A DNA stretch of 64,000 nucleotides, from contig NZ_VCBA01000006.1 of assembly GCF_007995245.1 (NCBI RefSeq), positions 62,001 to 126,000 of the forward strand, given 5' to 3'. Below are positions 55,226-64,000 of this stretch, piece after piece (positions within the stretch are counted from its first letter, which is position 1; the number at the start of each line of letters is the position of its first letter). Source of the stretch: Tateyamaria sp. syn59. Lineage in GTDB: Bacteria > Pseudomonadota > Alphaproteobacteria > Rhodobacterales > Rhodobacteraceae. Under the pieces are notes generated by a model. It saw nothing but the letters and a program-made list of their open reading frames with translations. It was not told the DNA's origin and made no database searches. Both the position numbers and the translations under genes were made by a program.

Positions 55226-55768
55226 ATGGCGACGCCAATTTTGCTGGGGATTTCTGGGTCACTTCGTAAGGACGCGACGAACACCAAACTCATACGCGAG
55301 GCGGCCCGGCTGTTTGGCGACTGCACCTTCAACGAGGCGGATTTGCGGATGCCACTCTACGACGGTGATCTGGAGGCGTCGGATGGTGTGCCGGAGCCTG
55401 CGCAAGTGATGGCCAAGCAAATTGCGGAGGCTGATGCCGTCATTATTTCGACGCCCGAATACAACAAGGCGCCCCCCGGTGTGCTGAAGAACGCGCTGGA
55501 TTGGGTGAGCCGTGTGGAAGGAAAACCGTGGACGGACAAGCCCGTGGCCGTGATGTCGGCAGCGGCTGGTCGCGCCGGTGGTGAGCGGGCGCAGATGATC
55601 CTGCGCGCCTGCATGGTGCCGTTCCGGCCGCGGATATTGCAGGGGCCAGAGATCCATCTGGCCGGGTCCAGCAAGGAATTCGATGCGGACGGGCGGTTGA
55701 CGGGCGAGATCTATGTCCGAGAGTTGACGGCGCTGATGGAAGCGCTGCGGGCTGAGATTGGCCGCTAG
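55226..55768 (+). CDS. NADPH-dependent FMN reductase
   Basis: 180 residues from Met-Ala-Thr-Pro-Ile. Gly-Ser-Leu-Arg-Lys near 11-15 binds the FMN phosphate and Thr-Pro-Glu-Tyr-Asn near 78-82 is the flavodoxin-like signature. ChrR/YieF-type: reduces quinones or metals such as chromate using NAD(P)H. Its stop overlaps the convergent VOC gene by 4 bases. Confidence 0.9.
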   Translation: MATPILLGISGSLRKDATNTKLIREAARLFGDCTFNEADLRMPLYDGDLEASDGVPEPAQVMAKQIAEADAVIISTPEYNKAPPGVLKNALDWVSRVEGKPWTDKPVAVMSAAAGRAGGERAQMILRACMVPFRPRILQGPEIHLAGSSKEFDADGRLTGEIYVRELTALMEALRAEIGR

Positions 55769-56166
55769 GCCCGTGTGCTGATCTCGATCAGGTTGCCGTC
55801 CGGGTCGCGGATGTAGAGCGACAGGATCGAGAACTGCGCGCCTGAGCGTGGCACTGGGCCGTCTTCGATGGGTGTGCCTGTGCTTTTGAAGTGCGCCTGC
55901 CAGTCGGGGATCGGTGTGTCTGTCAGAAAGCAGAGATCGGCGCTGCCCTTGGTCGGTTGTGCGGCTTTGGGGTCGAAGGTGTTGTCGGCATGGTGCAGGT
56001 TGATCTTTTGCGGACCGAAAGCGAGCGCGTGCCGTGTGGAGCCGTCGGCCACCTGGAAGGGCATATGCGTCATGCCAAGGACGGTTGTGTAGAAAGCTAT
56101 CGTCGTTTCGATGTCCTGCACCGTCAGGACGAGGTGATCGAGTGATGTGAGCGTGGGCTGTTCCAA
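55765..56166 (-). CDS. VOC/glyoxalase-fold protein
   Basis: 133 residues from a TTG with AGGAGG upstream, favoured over the longer frame whose first 54 residues look like shadow. His-Leu-Val-Leu-Thr-Val near the N-terminus, a later His-His and Ile-Arg-Asp-Pro-Asp-Gly-Asn-Leu-Ile-Glu are typical of the metal-binding vicinal-oxygen-chelate fold. Possible lyase, dioxygenase or resistance role; undefined. Confidence 0.85.
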   Translation of the reverse strand: MEQPTLTSLDHLVLTVQDIETTIAFYTTVLGMTHMPFQVADGSTRHALAFGPQKINLHHADNTFDPKAAQPTKGSADLCFLTDTPIPDWQAHFKSTGTPIEDGPVPRSGAQFSILSLYIRDPDGNLIEISTRA

Positions 56167-56184
56167 TTTGCATCCTCCTGCCCC

Positions 56185-56994
56185 ATGGTCCGGTGCATGG
56201 ACCATGACCCTGAACTTGAGCTTCGTCAAAGCGATGTGATGGACCCTGCGCGGGCCTGCGCAATACAGGTGGCGCTCGGGGGTGAAGCGACATTGCAGGC
56301 GGGCGATGCGTTGCCGCCATTTTTTCACCAGTTGTATTTCTGGTCACCCGCACCGCCCGAGGGTCTGGGCCGGGACGGGCATCCCAAGGTGGGGGGCGTG
56401 ATCCCGGACATGGGCCTGCCCCGCCGGATGTGGGCCGGGGGGCGGTTGCGCTTTCATGTGCCTTTACGGCTTGGCGCGGAGGCCGAGCGGGTGACTGTGT
56501 GTGAGAACGCCGTGCGCAAGGCGGGGCGGACGGGGCCGCTGGCGTTTGTCACCCTGCGCCATGAGATCTGGCAGGGTGGGACGCTTTGCGTGTCCGAATG
56601 GCAGGATCTGGTTTATCGCGAGGACCCGGATCCGGGTGCGCCGCGTTCGGTGCCGCCGGTGGCGGCAACGGATGAGGAGCAGGCGTTGCAGCTGTCCTTT
56701 GATGCGACGCTGCTCTTTCGGTACTCAGCGCTGACGTTCAATGGGCACCGTATTCACTATGACCAGCCCTATGCCCGCGCGGTTGAGGGCTATGACGGGT
56801 TGGTGGTGCATGGGCCGCTGTTGGCGCAACATTTGATGCTGATGGCAGAGGCGGCTTTGGGGCCCTTGGAGCGCTTCCGGTTTCGGGCGACGTCGCCGTT
56901 GATGCACCATGAGGTGGGCACGTTTTGCCGGAAGGGGCGGAGCCTGTGGGTGCGCGGGCCGGATGGACGGCTGTGCATGGAGGCAGAGGCCTAG
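56185..56994 (+). CDS. MaoC/FAS1-like hydratase (mesaconyl-C4-CoA hydratase type)
   Basis: 269 residues; start could be ATG 56185 or 56197. Two hot-dog halves; the second has Phe-Asn-Gly-His-Arg-Ile-His-Tyr-Asp near 195, the hydratase-2 motif with catalytic Asp/His. It resembles mesaconyl-C4-CoA or 3-methylfumaryl-CoA hydratases, which add water to an unsaturated CoA ester. No other gene of that pathway is next to it. Its stop overlaps the convergent MnmC-like gene by 4 bases. Confidence 0.78.
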   Translation: MVRCMDHDPELELRQSDVMDPARACAIQVALGGEATLQAGDALPPFFHQLYFWSPAPPEGLGRDGHPKVGGVIPDMGLPRRMWAGGRLRFHVPLRLGAEAERVTVCENAVRKAGRTGPLAFVTLRHEIWQGGTLCVSEWQDLVYREDPDPGAPRSVPPVAATDEEQALQLSFDATLLFRYSALTFNGHRIHYDQPYARAVEGYDGLVVHGPLLAQHLMLMAEAALGPLERFRFRATSPLMHHEVGTFCRKGRSLWVRGPDGRLCMEAEA

Positions 56995-58028
56995 AGGGAG
57001 GCGTCCACCTCGAACCCTTGTGGGATTGTGTCGCGACCGTCGAGGATCAGGTCGGCCATTGTGTGCGCGACTTTCGGGGCCATGCCGAAGCCGATCTTGA
57101 ACCCGCCGTTTGCGATGTAGTGACCCGGCCTGTCGGGCCATAGGCCGAGCATGGGTGCGCGGCTGCGGGAGCGGGGGCGGAGGCCCGCCCACCTGGCGAT
57201 GACTTTGGCATCTTTGAGAGCAGGTACGACGGCGCGGGCGCGGGCGATGATGTCGTCCAGTTGCGCGTCTGTGCTGGTGGGGTCGGCATATTCCCGTTCG
57301 GTTGTGGAGCCGATGGCCGTGGTGCCGTCGGTATGCGGGATGATGTGGAGCGTGTCTGCGAAGAGTTGCGGCGCATCGGGGGCGGCAAAGTCAAGCAGGG
57401 CGGCTTGGCCTTTGATCCCCGCACCGACCATGCGGGGGTTTTGGGCGTTGAGCGCGTCGAGGCCGGCGACACCAGTGGCGTGGATGGTGATGTCGGTGTC
57501 CGGGCCTTGGGTCTGGATGTCTACGCCTTGGGTTTTGAGGGCTGCGGCGAGGGCCTGACAGGCTTGGCGCGGGTGGGTGCGGGCGCTGAGTGTGTCGAAG
57601 ATTTCCATGCCGGTGGGGCTGTTTGCGGACCATTGAGGGTCCGCGATGGGGCGGACCGTCCATGTGGCGGCGTCGCCCCATAGTGGCTTGGCCGTCTCGC
57701 TGCGCTGTTGGGCGAGAGCCAATGCCGTGTCGTCGGCGATGGGCTGGCAGCGGCCTGTGCGCGCGTAGCCGGGGGATTTGCCGCCTGTCGCCTCGACCTC
57801 GGCCCAGAAGGGTTCGGCCATGAGCAGGCTTTCCAGTTGGAACTGCTTTTTCGGGTTCCAGTTTTCCGGGACGTGGGGGGCCAGCGCGCCGACAATGCCG
57901 CCTGACGCCCCTGCGCTGAGGCCGTTTGGGTCGATCACCTGCACCTTCGCACCACGGCGCGCGAGCACCCATGCGATGGACAGGCCAAAGATGCCTGCGC
58001 CGCGGACGGTGATGTCTGCCGTTGCCAT
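56991..58028 (-). CDS. FAD oxidoreductase resembling the MnmC oxidase half
   Basis: 345 residues from Met-Ala-Thr-Ala-Asp. The FAD motif is Gly-Ala-Gly-Ile-Phe-Gly near 12-17; Gly-Ala-Ser-Gly-Gly-Ile-Val-Gly-Ala-Leu near 41-50 resembles the Gly-Ala-Ser-Gly-Asn block of E. coli MnmC, and the C-terminus reads Gly-Leu-Arg-Pro. It may demodify the cmnm5 group of tRNA wobble uridine. Divergent from mnmD across 48 bases, which supports this. Glycine oxidase (ThiO) is an alternative. Confidence 0.75.
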   Translation of the reverse strand: MATADITVRGAGIFGLSIAWVLARRGAKVQVIDPNGLSAGASGGIVGALAPHVPENWNPKKQFQLESLLMAEPFWAEVEATGGKSPGYARTGRCQPIADDTALALAQQRSETAKPLWGDAATWTVRPIADPQWSANSPTGMEIFDTLSARTHPRQACQALAAALKTQGVDIQTQGPDTDITIHATGVAGLDALNAQNPRMVGAGIKGQAALLDFAAPDAPQLFADTLHIIPHTDGTTAIGSTTEREYADPTSTDAQLDDIIARARAVVPALKDAKVIARWAGLRPRSRSRAPMLGLWPDRPGHYIANGGFKIGFGMAPKVAHTMADLILDGRDTIPQGFEVDASL

Positions 58029-58076
58029 TCCAGATGCCTTTCGCCAAGGTCGCCGCGACATCCTTTACAGGGGCGG

Positions 58077-58742
58077 ATGATGCAGGACCAGCGGGCAGAG
58101 CTTGAGTGGCGCGAGGGGCGCGTTCCGGTGTCGGTGCGCTTTGACGATCCGTATTTTTCGCTTGAGGACGGGTTGGCCGAGACGCGGCATGTGTTTTTGG
58201 CGGGCAATGACCTGCCTGCGCGGTTTGCGCATGGGTTTCATATTGCGGAGCTGGGGTTTGGGACGGGTTTGAACTTTCTGACCGCTTGGGCGGCGTGGCG
58301 GGATGCTGGGGTGCCGGGGCGGTTCAGGTTCACCAGTTTCGAGGCGTTTCCGATGGAGGTGTCGGAGATGGAGAAGGCCTTGGCGGCGTTTCCCGAGGTG
58401 GCGGAGTTGGCCGGGCATTTGGTCGCTGCGGGCGGTGGGTCGGCGAAGTTCGACGATGCCACGCTGACCGTGATCGAGGGCGACGCGCGGGATACATTGG
58501 CGGCTTGGGACGGCAAGGCGGATGCGTGGTTTCTGGATGGGTTTTCGCCTGCGAAGAACCCCGAATTATGGGGCGCGGACCTGGTGGCGGAGGTTGCCGC
58601 GCATACGAAGCCCGGTGGCACGGCGGCGACCTATACCGCGGCGGGTTTTGTCCGGCGGGGACTTGAAGACGCGGGGTTCACCGTCACCCGCGTGCCCGGC
58701 TTTGGCCGCAAGCGGCACATGACGCGCGCGGTGCTGGGGTGA
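58077..58742 (+). CDS. mnmD: tRNA mnm5s2U methyltransferase MnmD
   Basis: 221 residues. Glu-Leu-Gly-Phe-Gly-Thr-Gly-Leu-Asn near 59-67 is the SAM loop and Phe-Leu-Asp-Gly-Phe-Ser-Pro-Ala-Lys-Asn-Pro-Glu the MnmD-specific block. It adds the last methyl to nm5s2U34 of certain tRNAs. In E. coli this domain is fused to the oxidase in MnmC. The TGA overlaps the GTG of the transporter gene. Confidence 0.93.
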   Translation: MMQDQRAELEWREGRVPVSVRFDDPYFSLEDGLAETRHVFLAGNDLPARFAHGFHIAELGFGTGLNFLTAWAAWRDAGVPGRFRFTSFEAFPMEVSEMEKALAAFPEVAELAGHLVAAGGGSAKFDDATLTVIEGDARDTLAAWDGKADAWFLDGFSPAKNPELWGADLVAEVAAHTKPGGTAATYTAAGFVRRGLEDAGFTVTRVPGFGRKRHMTRAVLG

Positions 58743-59608
58743 GCCAGGGCAACAATACGCGGTTGGGCATTGCGCTGATGGTTGCCGTGTCGGTGGTGTT
58801 TGCGAGCCAGGACGGGATCTCGCGCCATTTGGCGGCGGAATACAACGTCTTCATGGTGGTGATGATCCGGTACTGGTTCTTCGCTGCCTTTGTCATCAGC
58901 GTGGCCGCGCGCAAGGCCGGGGGTCTGCGGGCGGCCGCACGGACGCGGCAACCGGTGGTGCAGGGCCTGCGCGGGCTGCTGTTGGCCGCCGAGATTTGCG
59001 TGATGGTTACCGCCTTTACCATTCTGGGATTGGTAGAGAGTCATGCGGTGTTTGCCGCATATCCGCTGATCGTGGCGGCCCTGTCAGGGCCGATATTGGG
59101 AGAGCGTGTCGGCTGGCGGCGATGGGCCGCGATCGGGGTCGGCTTTGTGGGCGTGCTGATCATTTTGCAGCCCGGTATGGGGGTGTTCGACCCCGCCGTG
59201 GTGATCCCGTTGGCGTCGGCGATCATGTTTGCCATCTACGGCGTGCTGACGCGTTACGTGGCACGCGACGACAGCACGGCGACGAGCTTTTTCTGGACCG
59301 GGACGGTAGGGGCCGTGGGCATGACCTGCGTCGGCGTCTGGTTCTGGGAGCCGATGAGCGCTGCCGATTGGTGCTGGATGGGGGCGCTGTGCCTGACGGG
59401 GGCGTTGGGGCATTGGCTGCTTATTCGCACCTATGAGGTGGCTGAGGCGAGCGCGGTGCAACCTTTTGCTTACTTCCAGATGGTCTTTGCCGCGTTGGTC
59501 GGCATCACCGTCTTTGGTGAGGTGCTGGAAGTGAATGTGATGATCGGTGCGGCCATTATCGTGGCGGCGGGGCTGTTCACGCTATGGCGCGAACGACTGC
59601 AGGGTTGA
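58739..59608 (+). CDS. DMT/EamA-family transporter
   Basis: 289 residues from a GTG overlapping the mnmD stop (GTGA). Ten hydrophobic segments form two EamA repeats. Likely exports or imports a small metabolite; substrate unknown. Its last 27 bases overlap the convergent lytic transglycosylase gene, an unusually long tail overlap for this window. Confidence 0.9.
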   Translation: MSQGNNTRLGIALMVAVSVVFASQDGISRHLAAEYNVFMVVMIRYWFFAAFVISVAARKAGGLRAAARTRQPVVQGLRGLLLAAEICVMVTAFTILGLVESHAVFAAYPLIVAALSGPILGERVGWRRWAAIGVGFVGVLIILQPGMGVFDPAVVIPLASAIMFAIYGVLTRYVARDDSTATSFFWTGTVGAVGMTCVGVWFWEPMSAADWCWMGALCLTGALGHWLLIRTYEVAEASAVQPFAYFQMVFAALVGITVFGEVLEVNVMIGAAIIVAAGLFTLWRERLQG

Positions 59609-61543
59609 GCCGGTCAGCTCTTCGGAAAACGGGATCGGCAGGGGGTCACCGCCGAGGCGTGCGCGATAGATGGGCAGGCTTTCGGTGACGCGCATAACGT
59701 AGTTGCGGGTTTCCCGAAAGGGAATGTGTTCGATCCAGTCGATGACGTCGAAATCCTCGGTCCCACGGCGCGGATCTCCATAGCGCAGCATCCACTGGTC
59801 GGGGCGGGAGGGGCCTGCGTTGTAGCCTGCCGACATCAGGATCACGTTGCCGTCAAAACGACCGGCCAGCTGGCTGAGATATGTGGCGCCGAGGCGCGCG
59901 TTGTAGACCGGGTCGGTGATGAGACGTGCGGTTGTGTGGTCTGCAGACAGGCCCAGATCGGCGGCGACGTCGCGGCCTGTGCCGGGCATGATCTGCATCA
60001 GCCCGCGCGCGCCGACACCCGACTGCACCACGGGATCAAATTCGCTTTCGCGCCGCGCGATGGCGAGGTTCATTTCCGGTGCCATGGGCAGGTCGGCATC
60101 TGCGAGGGGATGCAGAGGGTAGTAGGGCCCATGGATCGTGATGCCCCGCCGTGCCACCTGCTTGCCGATCATCACGGCAAGGTGGGGCTGGCCTGCGGCG
60201 ATGGCCACCTGGCCCAGCCGCCCGGCCGCGTCGCGGTCGAGGGTTTCGGCGAGGTGGGTCCAGAAGCGTTCGGCGAGGGAAAGTTCGCCGGAGGCCTGCA
60301 GGAGCAGGCCTGCCTCGAAGAGGTCGCTGTCTGCGAGGGGATTGTCTGGAGTGCTTGCGAAGGTTTCGGAGCCATCGAAGAGCGGATCGGTGGGGAGGTT
60401 TGCGCGTTCGGCGGCAAGGAGGCCGTAGAAGGAGGTCTGGTATTGCGCGCCTTCGGTGTAGGCGGCGCGCGCCTCTTCTTCGTTGCCCATCGCCTCGTGC
60501 GCGCGTCCGATCCAGTAGCCCGCGCGTCCGCGCGAGATTGGGGAGCGGGTGGCGTTGCGGTGATTCTGGAAGTGACCGAGTGCCACCTCGGGGTCCTGTA
60601 GCTGACGCAGGGCGATGTAGCCTGCGAGCCATTCGAGATCGGCATAGGCCGACCCTTCGGTCAGGAAGTGGCGGGCGGCCAGTTGGTATGCCAGCGCAGC
60701 GTCGCCGTCGCGCATTTCATCGCGGGCGAGTGCGCGGCGGCGGTTGGACCATTCCTCTGGCTGGCCCAGGGCGTCGGCGGAGCGGGACGTGTCCATGAGC
60801 AGCGCCTTGGCGTCATCCCAGCGGCCCTTGCGCACGCGCCATTCAAATCGGGCGTGGGCGAGGCCGGGGTCGTTTTGCTGTGCTTCCGGCACTGCGTCGA
60901 TCAGGGCGTCGACGTTGTTTGCAAGCGCCCCAAGCCCGATGCGCGCCTGGGCGAGGGCCAGTTGCCCCTTGTCCACGAGGTCGAACATGCGGCGCGCGCT
61001 GGGGAGGTCGTTTGACCATAGAAGCGCGTCGAGGCGGGCGGCATGATGGGATTTCAGCAGATCACCATGCGCGTTGAGATAGCGTGCATGTGTTGTGTCC
61101 GACATGGGCAGCGTGCGCCACGCGAGGACGAGGTTTGCCTCGGCCTCTCCATCCCGACCGGCGCGGGTGAGGGCTGCGGCGTGGGCCAGAACACCTTCGG
61201 GTGTTTGCGCGGCCATCTCTTCGAAGAAAGCGAGAATCGCGGCGTCGGAGGCGTCCGCGACTGCCTCTTCGGAGCGTGCGCGCAGCAGTGCTTCGCCGGG
61301 CCAGTCGGGGCGGCGGTCGAGGAAGTCGACCACATCTTGATAGGTGCCGCGACCGGCGCGCAGGCGCTGCCATTCGATGATGTCGGCGGCCACTTCACCG
61401 TCGCGGGCGGCAAGGGCTGCGGCAGTGTCCCAGCTGCCGCCGCGCAGCGCCTCCATCGCCCAGCCGAGGGGGCGGGGCCGTTCTGCTGCTGCGGCCACAA
61501 CGGATGCAAAAAGCAGGGCAAAGGCGAGGGCAATCCGGCTCAT
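59582..61543 (-). CDS. Soluble lytic murein transglycosylase
   Basis: 653 residues from Met-Ser-Arg-Ile-Ala; 82 upstream in-frame codons dropped. A signal peptide ends near Ala-Ala-Ala. A long superhelical U-type domain with many TPR-like helices covers about 30-470, then the SLT domain with catalytic Glu499 in Arg-Arg-Glu-Ser-Glu-Phe, Gly-Leu-Met-Gln-Ile-Met-Pro and Ala-Gly-Tyr-Asn-Ala-Gly. It cleaves peptidoglycan to anhydromuropeptides. Divergent from dapA. Confidence 0.93.
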   Translation of the reverse strand: MSRIALAFALLFASVVAAAAERPRPLGWAMEALRGGSWDTAAALAARDGEVAADIIEWQRLRAGRGTYQDVVDFLDRRPDWPGEALLRARSEEAVADASDAAILAFFEEMAAQTPEGVLAHAAALTRAGRDGEAEANLVLAWRTLPMSDTTHARYLNAHGDLLKSHHAARLDALLWSNDLPSARRMFDLVDKGQLALAQARIGLGALANNVDALIDAVPEAQQNDPGLAHARFEWRVRKGRWDDAKALLMDTSRSADALGQPEEWSNRRRALARDEMRDGDAALAYQLAARHFLTEGSAYADLEWLAGYIALRQLQDPEVALGHFQNHRNATRSPISRGRAGYWIGRAHEAMGNEEEARAAYTEGAQYQTSFYGLLAAERANLPTDPLFDGSETFASTPDNPLADSDLFEAGLLLQASGELSLAERFWTHLAETLDRDAAGRLGQVAIAAGQPHLAVMIGKQVARRGITIHGPYYPLHPLADADLPMAPEMNLAIARRESEFDPVVQSGVGARGLMQIMPGTGRDVAADLGLSADHTTARLITDPVYNARLGATYLSQLAGRFDGNVILMSAGYNAGPSRPDQWMLRYGDPRRGTEDFDVIDWIEHIPFRETRNYVMRVTESLPIYRARLGGDPLPIPFSEELTGSTLQSFAP

Positions 61544-61681
61544 CTCTTGCAATTCCCTGCGTCGCGTGGCTAGAGCCTCTGAGAATATGTGCGGACGGTG
61601 ACAGTTCAACTCACGTTTCCGGGCATATCGCAAATTCACACCAGGCCCTCTGCCTGCCACACGTAAAAAAGGAGCGTGAGA

Positions 61682-62554
61682 ATGTTCAAAGGTTCTATGC
61701 CTGCCCTCGTCACGCCGTTTCGTAACGGCGCTTTGGATCTGGAAACGCTCAAGAAACTTGTTGAGTGGCATGTGGGCGAAGGTTCGCACGGGCTAGTGCC
61801 TGTGGGCACCACTGGCGAAAGCCCGACCCTGACCCATGAGGAGCACGAGACTGTCATCGAAACGGTTGTGAAAGCCGCCGCGGGCCGCATTCCCGTCATT
61901 GCGGGGGCCGGGTCGAACAACACGGTCGAGGCCATTCGGTTCGTCGAGTGCGCTGCGAAGGTGGGTGCGGATGCGGCGTTGGTCGTGACGCCCTACTACA
62001 ACAAGCCGACACAGCGCGGTCTGATCGCGCATTTCACCGCGCTGCATGATTGTGCCGACATTCCGATCATCATTTACAACATCCCCGGCCGGTCGGTGAT
62101 CGACATGACGCCTGACACGATGGCGGAGCTTGCCAAACTGCCGCGTATTGTGGGTGTGAAGGATGCGACCGGTGATCTGGCCCGCGTATGCGATCAGCGC
62201 TTGGCCTGCGGTCCGGATTTCATCCAGTTGTCGGGTGAGGATGCGACGGCGCATGGGTTCAACGCCCAGGGCGGTATGGGTTGTATTTCCGTCACGGCCA
62301 ACGCGGCGCCGAAGCTGCTGAGCCAGATGCAGGAGGCGTGTCTCGCCGGTGACTATGCCAAGGCGCTGGAGATCCAGGACAAGGTGATGCCGCTGCATAA
62401 GGCGATCTTTACCGAGCCGGGGCTTGTTGGTGCGAAATATGCCATGTCGCGGTTGGGGCTGTGTTCGGACGAGGTGCGCTTGCCGCTGACCGGGCTTGCA
62501 GATGAGACCAAGGCCAAGGTTGATGCGGCGTTGGAGTTTGCCGGGCTGATGTAA
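61682..62554 (+). CDS. dapA: 4-hydroxy-tetrahydrodipicolinate synthase
   Basis: 290 residues after AAAAAAGGAG. Gly-Thr-Thr-Gly-Glu at 42-46, catalytic Tyr132 and Schiff-base Lys160 (Val-Lys-Asp-Ala-Thr-Gly-Asp) are diagnostic. It condenses pyruvate with aspartate semialdehyde in lysine and diaminopimelate synthesis. A 17-base inverted repeat follows the stop. Confidence 0.95.
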   Translation: MFKGSMPALVTPFRNGALDLETLKKLVEWHVGEGSHGLVPVGTTGESPTLTHEEHETVIETVVKAAAGRIPVIAGAGSNNTVEAIRFVECAAKVGADAALVVTPYYNKPTQRGLIAHFTALHDCADIPIIIYNIPGRSVIDMTPDTMAELAKLPRIVGVKDATGDLARVCDQRLACGPDFIQLSGEDATAHGFNAQGGMGCISVTANAAPKLLSQMQEACLAGDYAKALEIQDKVMPLHKAIFTEPGLVGAKYAMSRLGLCSDEVRLPLTGLADETKAKVDAALEFAGLM

Positions 62555-62558
62555 AAGA

Positions 62559-62617
62559 GGTGGGCAGATTGCCCACCCTATATGCCGCGTAACCGCAGGT
62601 TGGGCAATCTGCCCACC
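62559..62617. repeat. 17-base perfect inverted repeat between dapA and dmsC
   Basis: GGTGGGCAGATTGCCCA (62559-62575) and its exact reverse complement (62601-62617) flank 25 bases. Each arm is itself nearly palindromic. It can fold in more than one way. Probably a REP-like pair that also acts as a terminator for convergent genes. Confidence 0.6.
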
Positions 62618-62621
62618 GTTA

Positions 62622-63494
62622 TCACCGTTTGCCGTAGTAGAGGCCGACCACGTGTTCGGCCTCCGCAAAGAACAGCCAGCGCGAGGCCAGAGTGCCTGCG
62701 ACGTAGCTGACCACGGCCACAAGCGCGATCCAGTGCGAGAAGGGCAGCGCCAGCAGCAAGACCGGCAGCACAACCATCAGCACGAATGAGATCGTCCGCA
62801 GCTTCATGCTGTGCTTGCGGCCCACGACGTACGCAAATTCCTTGAGCAGATAGTTGGTGCCTGTATGCGGCGGCTCGAACGCGCGGACGCTGCCGTTTGT
62901 GCCGAGGCCCGTTGCGGTTGCGAGCGTCGTGCCCGAACCTTTGAGCGCGCCATCGCCTTGCATCCATAGCACCACCTGGATGACGCCCGATATGGCGATG
63001 AGGGCCATGGCCCACGTGACCTGGCCAGCGAGCAACGCGCCGCCTGCAAGCGAAAAGCTGAGGAACATGGCGGGGGTGAGGGGTGAGTTCCAGCGCGGGA
63101 TGGTTTTGAGCTGGGCGTAGATCATGGACGTCGTGAAGACGGTCATGAGTGAGAAGAACGACCCGATGACACCAAGAAGACCCCAGCGCTGGCCGAAGAA
63201 CACCAGCCCTGCGCCATAGAGCGCCATGAGGATCAGGGCGACGACCGCACAGATGCCCTCGCGGCTGAGCCAGGACGATTGCCACTGGGTGAACGCTTTG
63301 AATGCGCGTTCCGGGTGGCCCAAGTGGAAGGTGGAGGAGATCAGCCCGCCGACCGCGCAGAGATAGCCGATGACGAAGAACGCGAAGGCAGACCAACCGG
63401 TGACCGCCGGGTAGCCGAGGCCGAGGAAGGTCAGGAGGCCAAAGCCGATGCCGGAAAAGACCGTGAAGAAAATAACGGAGGGTGCGGGATGCAT
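62622..63494 (-). CDS. dmsC: DmsC-like membrane anchor of a DMSO-reductase-type enzyme
   Basis: 290 residues with eight hydrophobic segments. Ser-Thr-Phe-His-Leu-Gly-His-Pro near 55-62 and Tyr-Ala-x-Leu-Lys-Thr are DmsC-type. It anchors the catalytic and iron-sulfur subunits and takes electrons from quinol. Its start shares one base with the stop of the iron-sulfur gene (TGATG), so subunits are coupled. Confidence 0.9.
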   Translation of the reverse strand: MHPAPSVIFFTVFSGIGFGLLTFLGLGYPAVTGWSAFAFFVIGYLCAVGGLISSTFHLGHPERAFKAFTQWQSSWLSREGICAVVALILMALYGAGLVFFGQRWGLLGVIGSFFSLMTVFTTSMIYAQLKTIPRWNSPLTPAMFLSFSLAGGALLAGQVTWAMALIAISGVIQVVLWMQGDGALKGSGTTLATATGLGTNGSVRAFEPPHTGTNYLLKEFAYVVGRKHSMKLRTISFVLMVVLPVLLLALPFSHWIALVAVVSYVAGTLASRWLFFAEAEHVVGLYYGKR

Positions 63495-64000
63495 CAGAGT
63501 TTCTCCAACGTCTTGTCGAGCCAGCCGAGGAAGCCAGTGGCTTCTTGTGCGACGGGTTCGAGGTAGGGGGCAAGGATGTCGATGTCGCCCGCGCCCTCGG
63601 ACAGCGTGTCCTTGGGACGGGGCGGCAGGTACTTGTTCACGGGCTTGGTGCCCTGTTCGGGCATCAGGTCCATGCCGCCGCGTTCGGCGGTGAGTTTCGA
63701 CACATTACTTTCGGGGTCCGCGAAGTCACCGAAGTGGCGCGCACCTGCGGGGCAGGTCCGCACGCAGGCGGGTTCGCGGTCTTCCTCGGGCAGGTTTTCG
63801 TTATAGATGCGGTCCACGCAGAGGGTGCATTTTTTCATCACCTTTTCCACCGCGTCCATTTCCCGCGCGCCATAGGGGCAGGCCCAGGCGCAGAGGCCAC
63901 AGCCGATGCAGTCCGACTCATTCACCAGTACGATGCCGTCTTCGGTGCGCTTGTAGCTGGCGCCCGTCGGGCAGACCGTGACGCAGGGCGCGTCCTCGCA
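63494..64000 (-). CDS. dmsB: Iron-sulfur subunit of a DMSO-reductase-type enzyme (partial)
   Basis: The frame is open from the stop at 63494 to the window edge (168 codons visible), and an internal Met is not the true start. Ferredoxin motifs Cys-x2-Cys-x2-Cys-x3-Cys-Pro (Cys-Ile-Gly-Cys-Gly-Leu-Cys), Cys-Thr-Leu-Cys and Cys-Pro-Thr-Gly show several 4Fe-4S clusters, as in DmsB. It relays electrons from DmsC to the molybdopterin subunit, presumably encoded just past 64000. The family also contains other oxidoreductases, so the substrate is uncertain. Confidence 0.9.
   Translation of the reverse strand, partial: CEDAPCVTVCPTGASYKRTEDGIVLVNESDCIGCGLCAWACPYGAREMDAVEKVMKKCTLCVDRIYNENLPEEDREPACVRTCPAGARHFGDFADPESNVSKLTAERGGMDLMPEQGTKPVNKYLPPRPKDTLSEGAGDIDILAPYLEPVAQEATGFLGWLDKTLEKL

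Overview
The window is GC-rich, gene-dense DNA from an alphaproteobacterium, most likely a marine Rhodobacterales (Roseobacter-group) species. Pointers are the glnK-amtB pair, a GT14/DUF5928 glycosyltransferase beside a sulfotransferase, a DUF1523 protein, a B12-binding AerR/PpaA-like regulator, a Hint-domain protein, many 4-base ATGA start/stop overlaps, and short hairpin repeats between genes. It looks chromosomal. I saw no rRNA, tRNA, phage, transposase or CRISPR array. The assignment is by protein style and gene order, not by a search.

Layout. 1-139: tail of a probable sensor kinase. 259-8984: a long one-strand cluster built around an AAA+ ATPase, a coiled-coil protein, a DUF6638-type protein, a DUF1523 protein and at least seven small membrane or unknown proteins. 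Many are joined by ATGA overlaps, and one 42-codon gene is hidden between two others. This is the best candidate for an undescribed system. 9053-15050: RNA methyltransferase, a surface-glycan pair (GT14 enzyme and sulfotransferase), a leishmanolysin-like protease, YciB and an SGNH lipoprotein. 15162-20068: smpB, sseA with an aminotransferase, rpiB, and glnK-amtB. 20320-27127: class A PBP, mlaA-mlaC, and a type I secretion ABC/HlyD pair. 27195-37823: housekeeping and small-enzyme operons (RidA, GDPD, PCD, MscS, peroxiredoxin, rsmD, map, sfsA, CinA-like, OmpA). 38509-45129: LysR regulator, ECF sigma/anti-sigma with a DUF4399 target candidate, CorA/ZntB, FadH, GNAT.

45467-46833 is an AT-rich two-gene islet (a zinc-metalloprotease-like protein and a small partner) set in GC-rich DNA. 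47274-55114: rppH, adenosine kinase, nth, the B12-binding regulator with a PpsR-like palindrome upstream, the Hint protein, GFA protein, an AraC-HTH/O6-methylguanine methyltransferase fusion, and an OmpA lipoprotein. 55226-64000: flavin reductase, VOC protein, MaoC-like hydratase, a split MnmC pair (FAD oxidoreductase and MnmD), DMT transporter, lytic transglycosylase, dapA, and the dmsC/dmsB end of a DMSO-reductase-type operon that runs off the window.

Starts were moved from the longest open frame to the codon best supported by a ribosome-binding site, overlap or family N-terminus. All family names rest on motif recognition from memory; none was checked by search.
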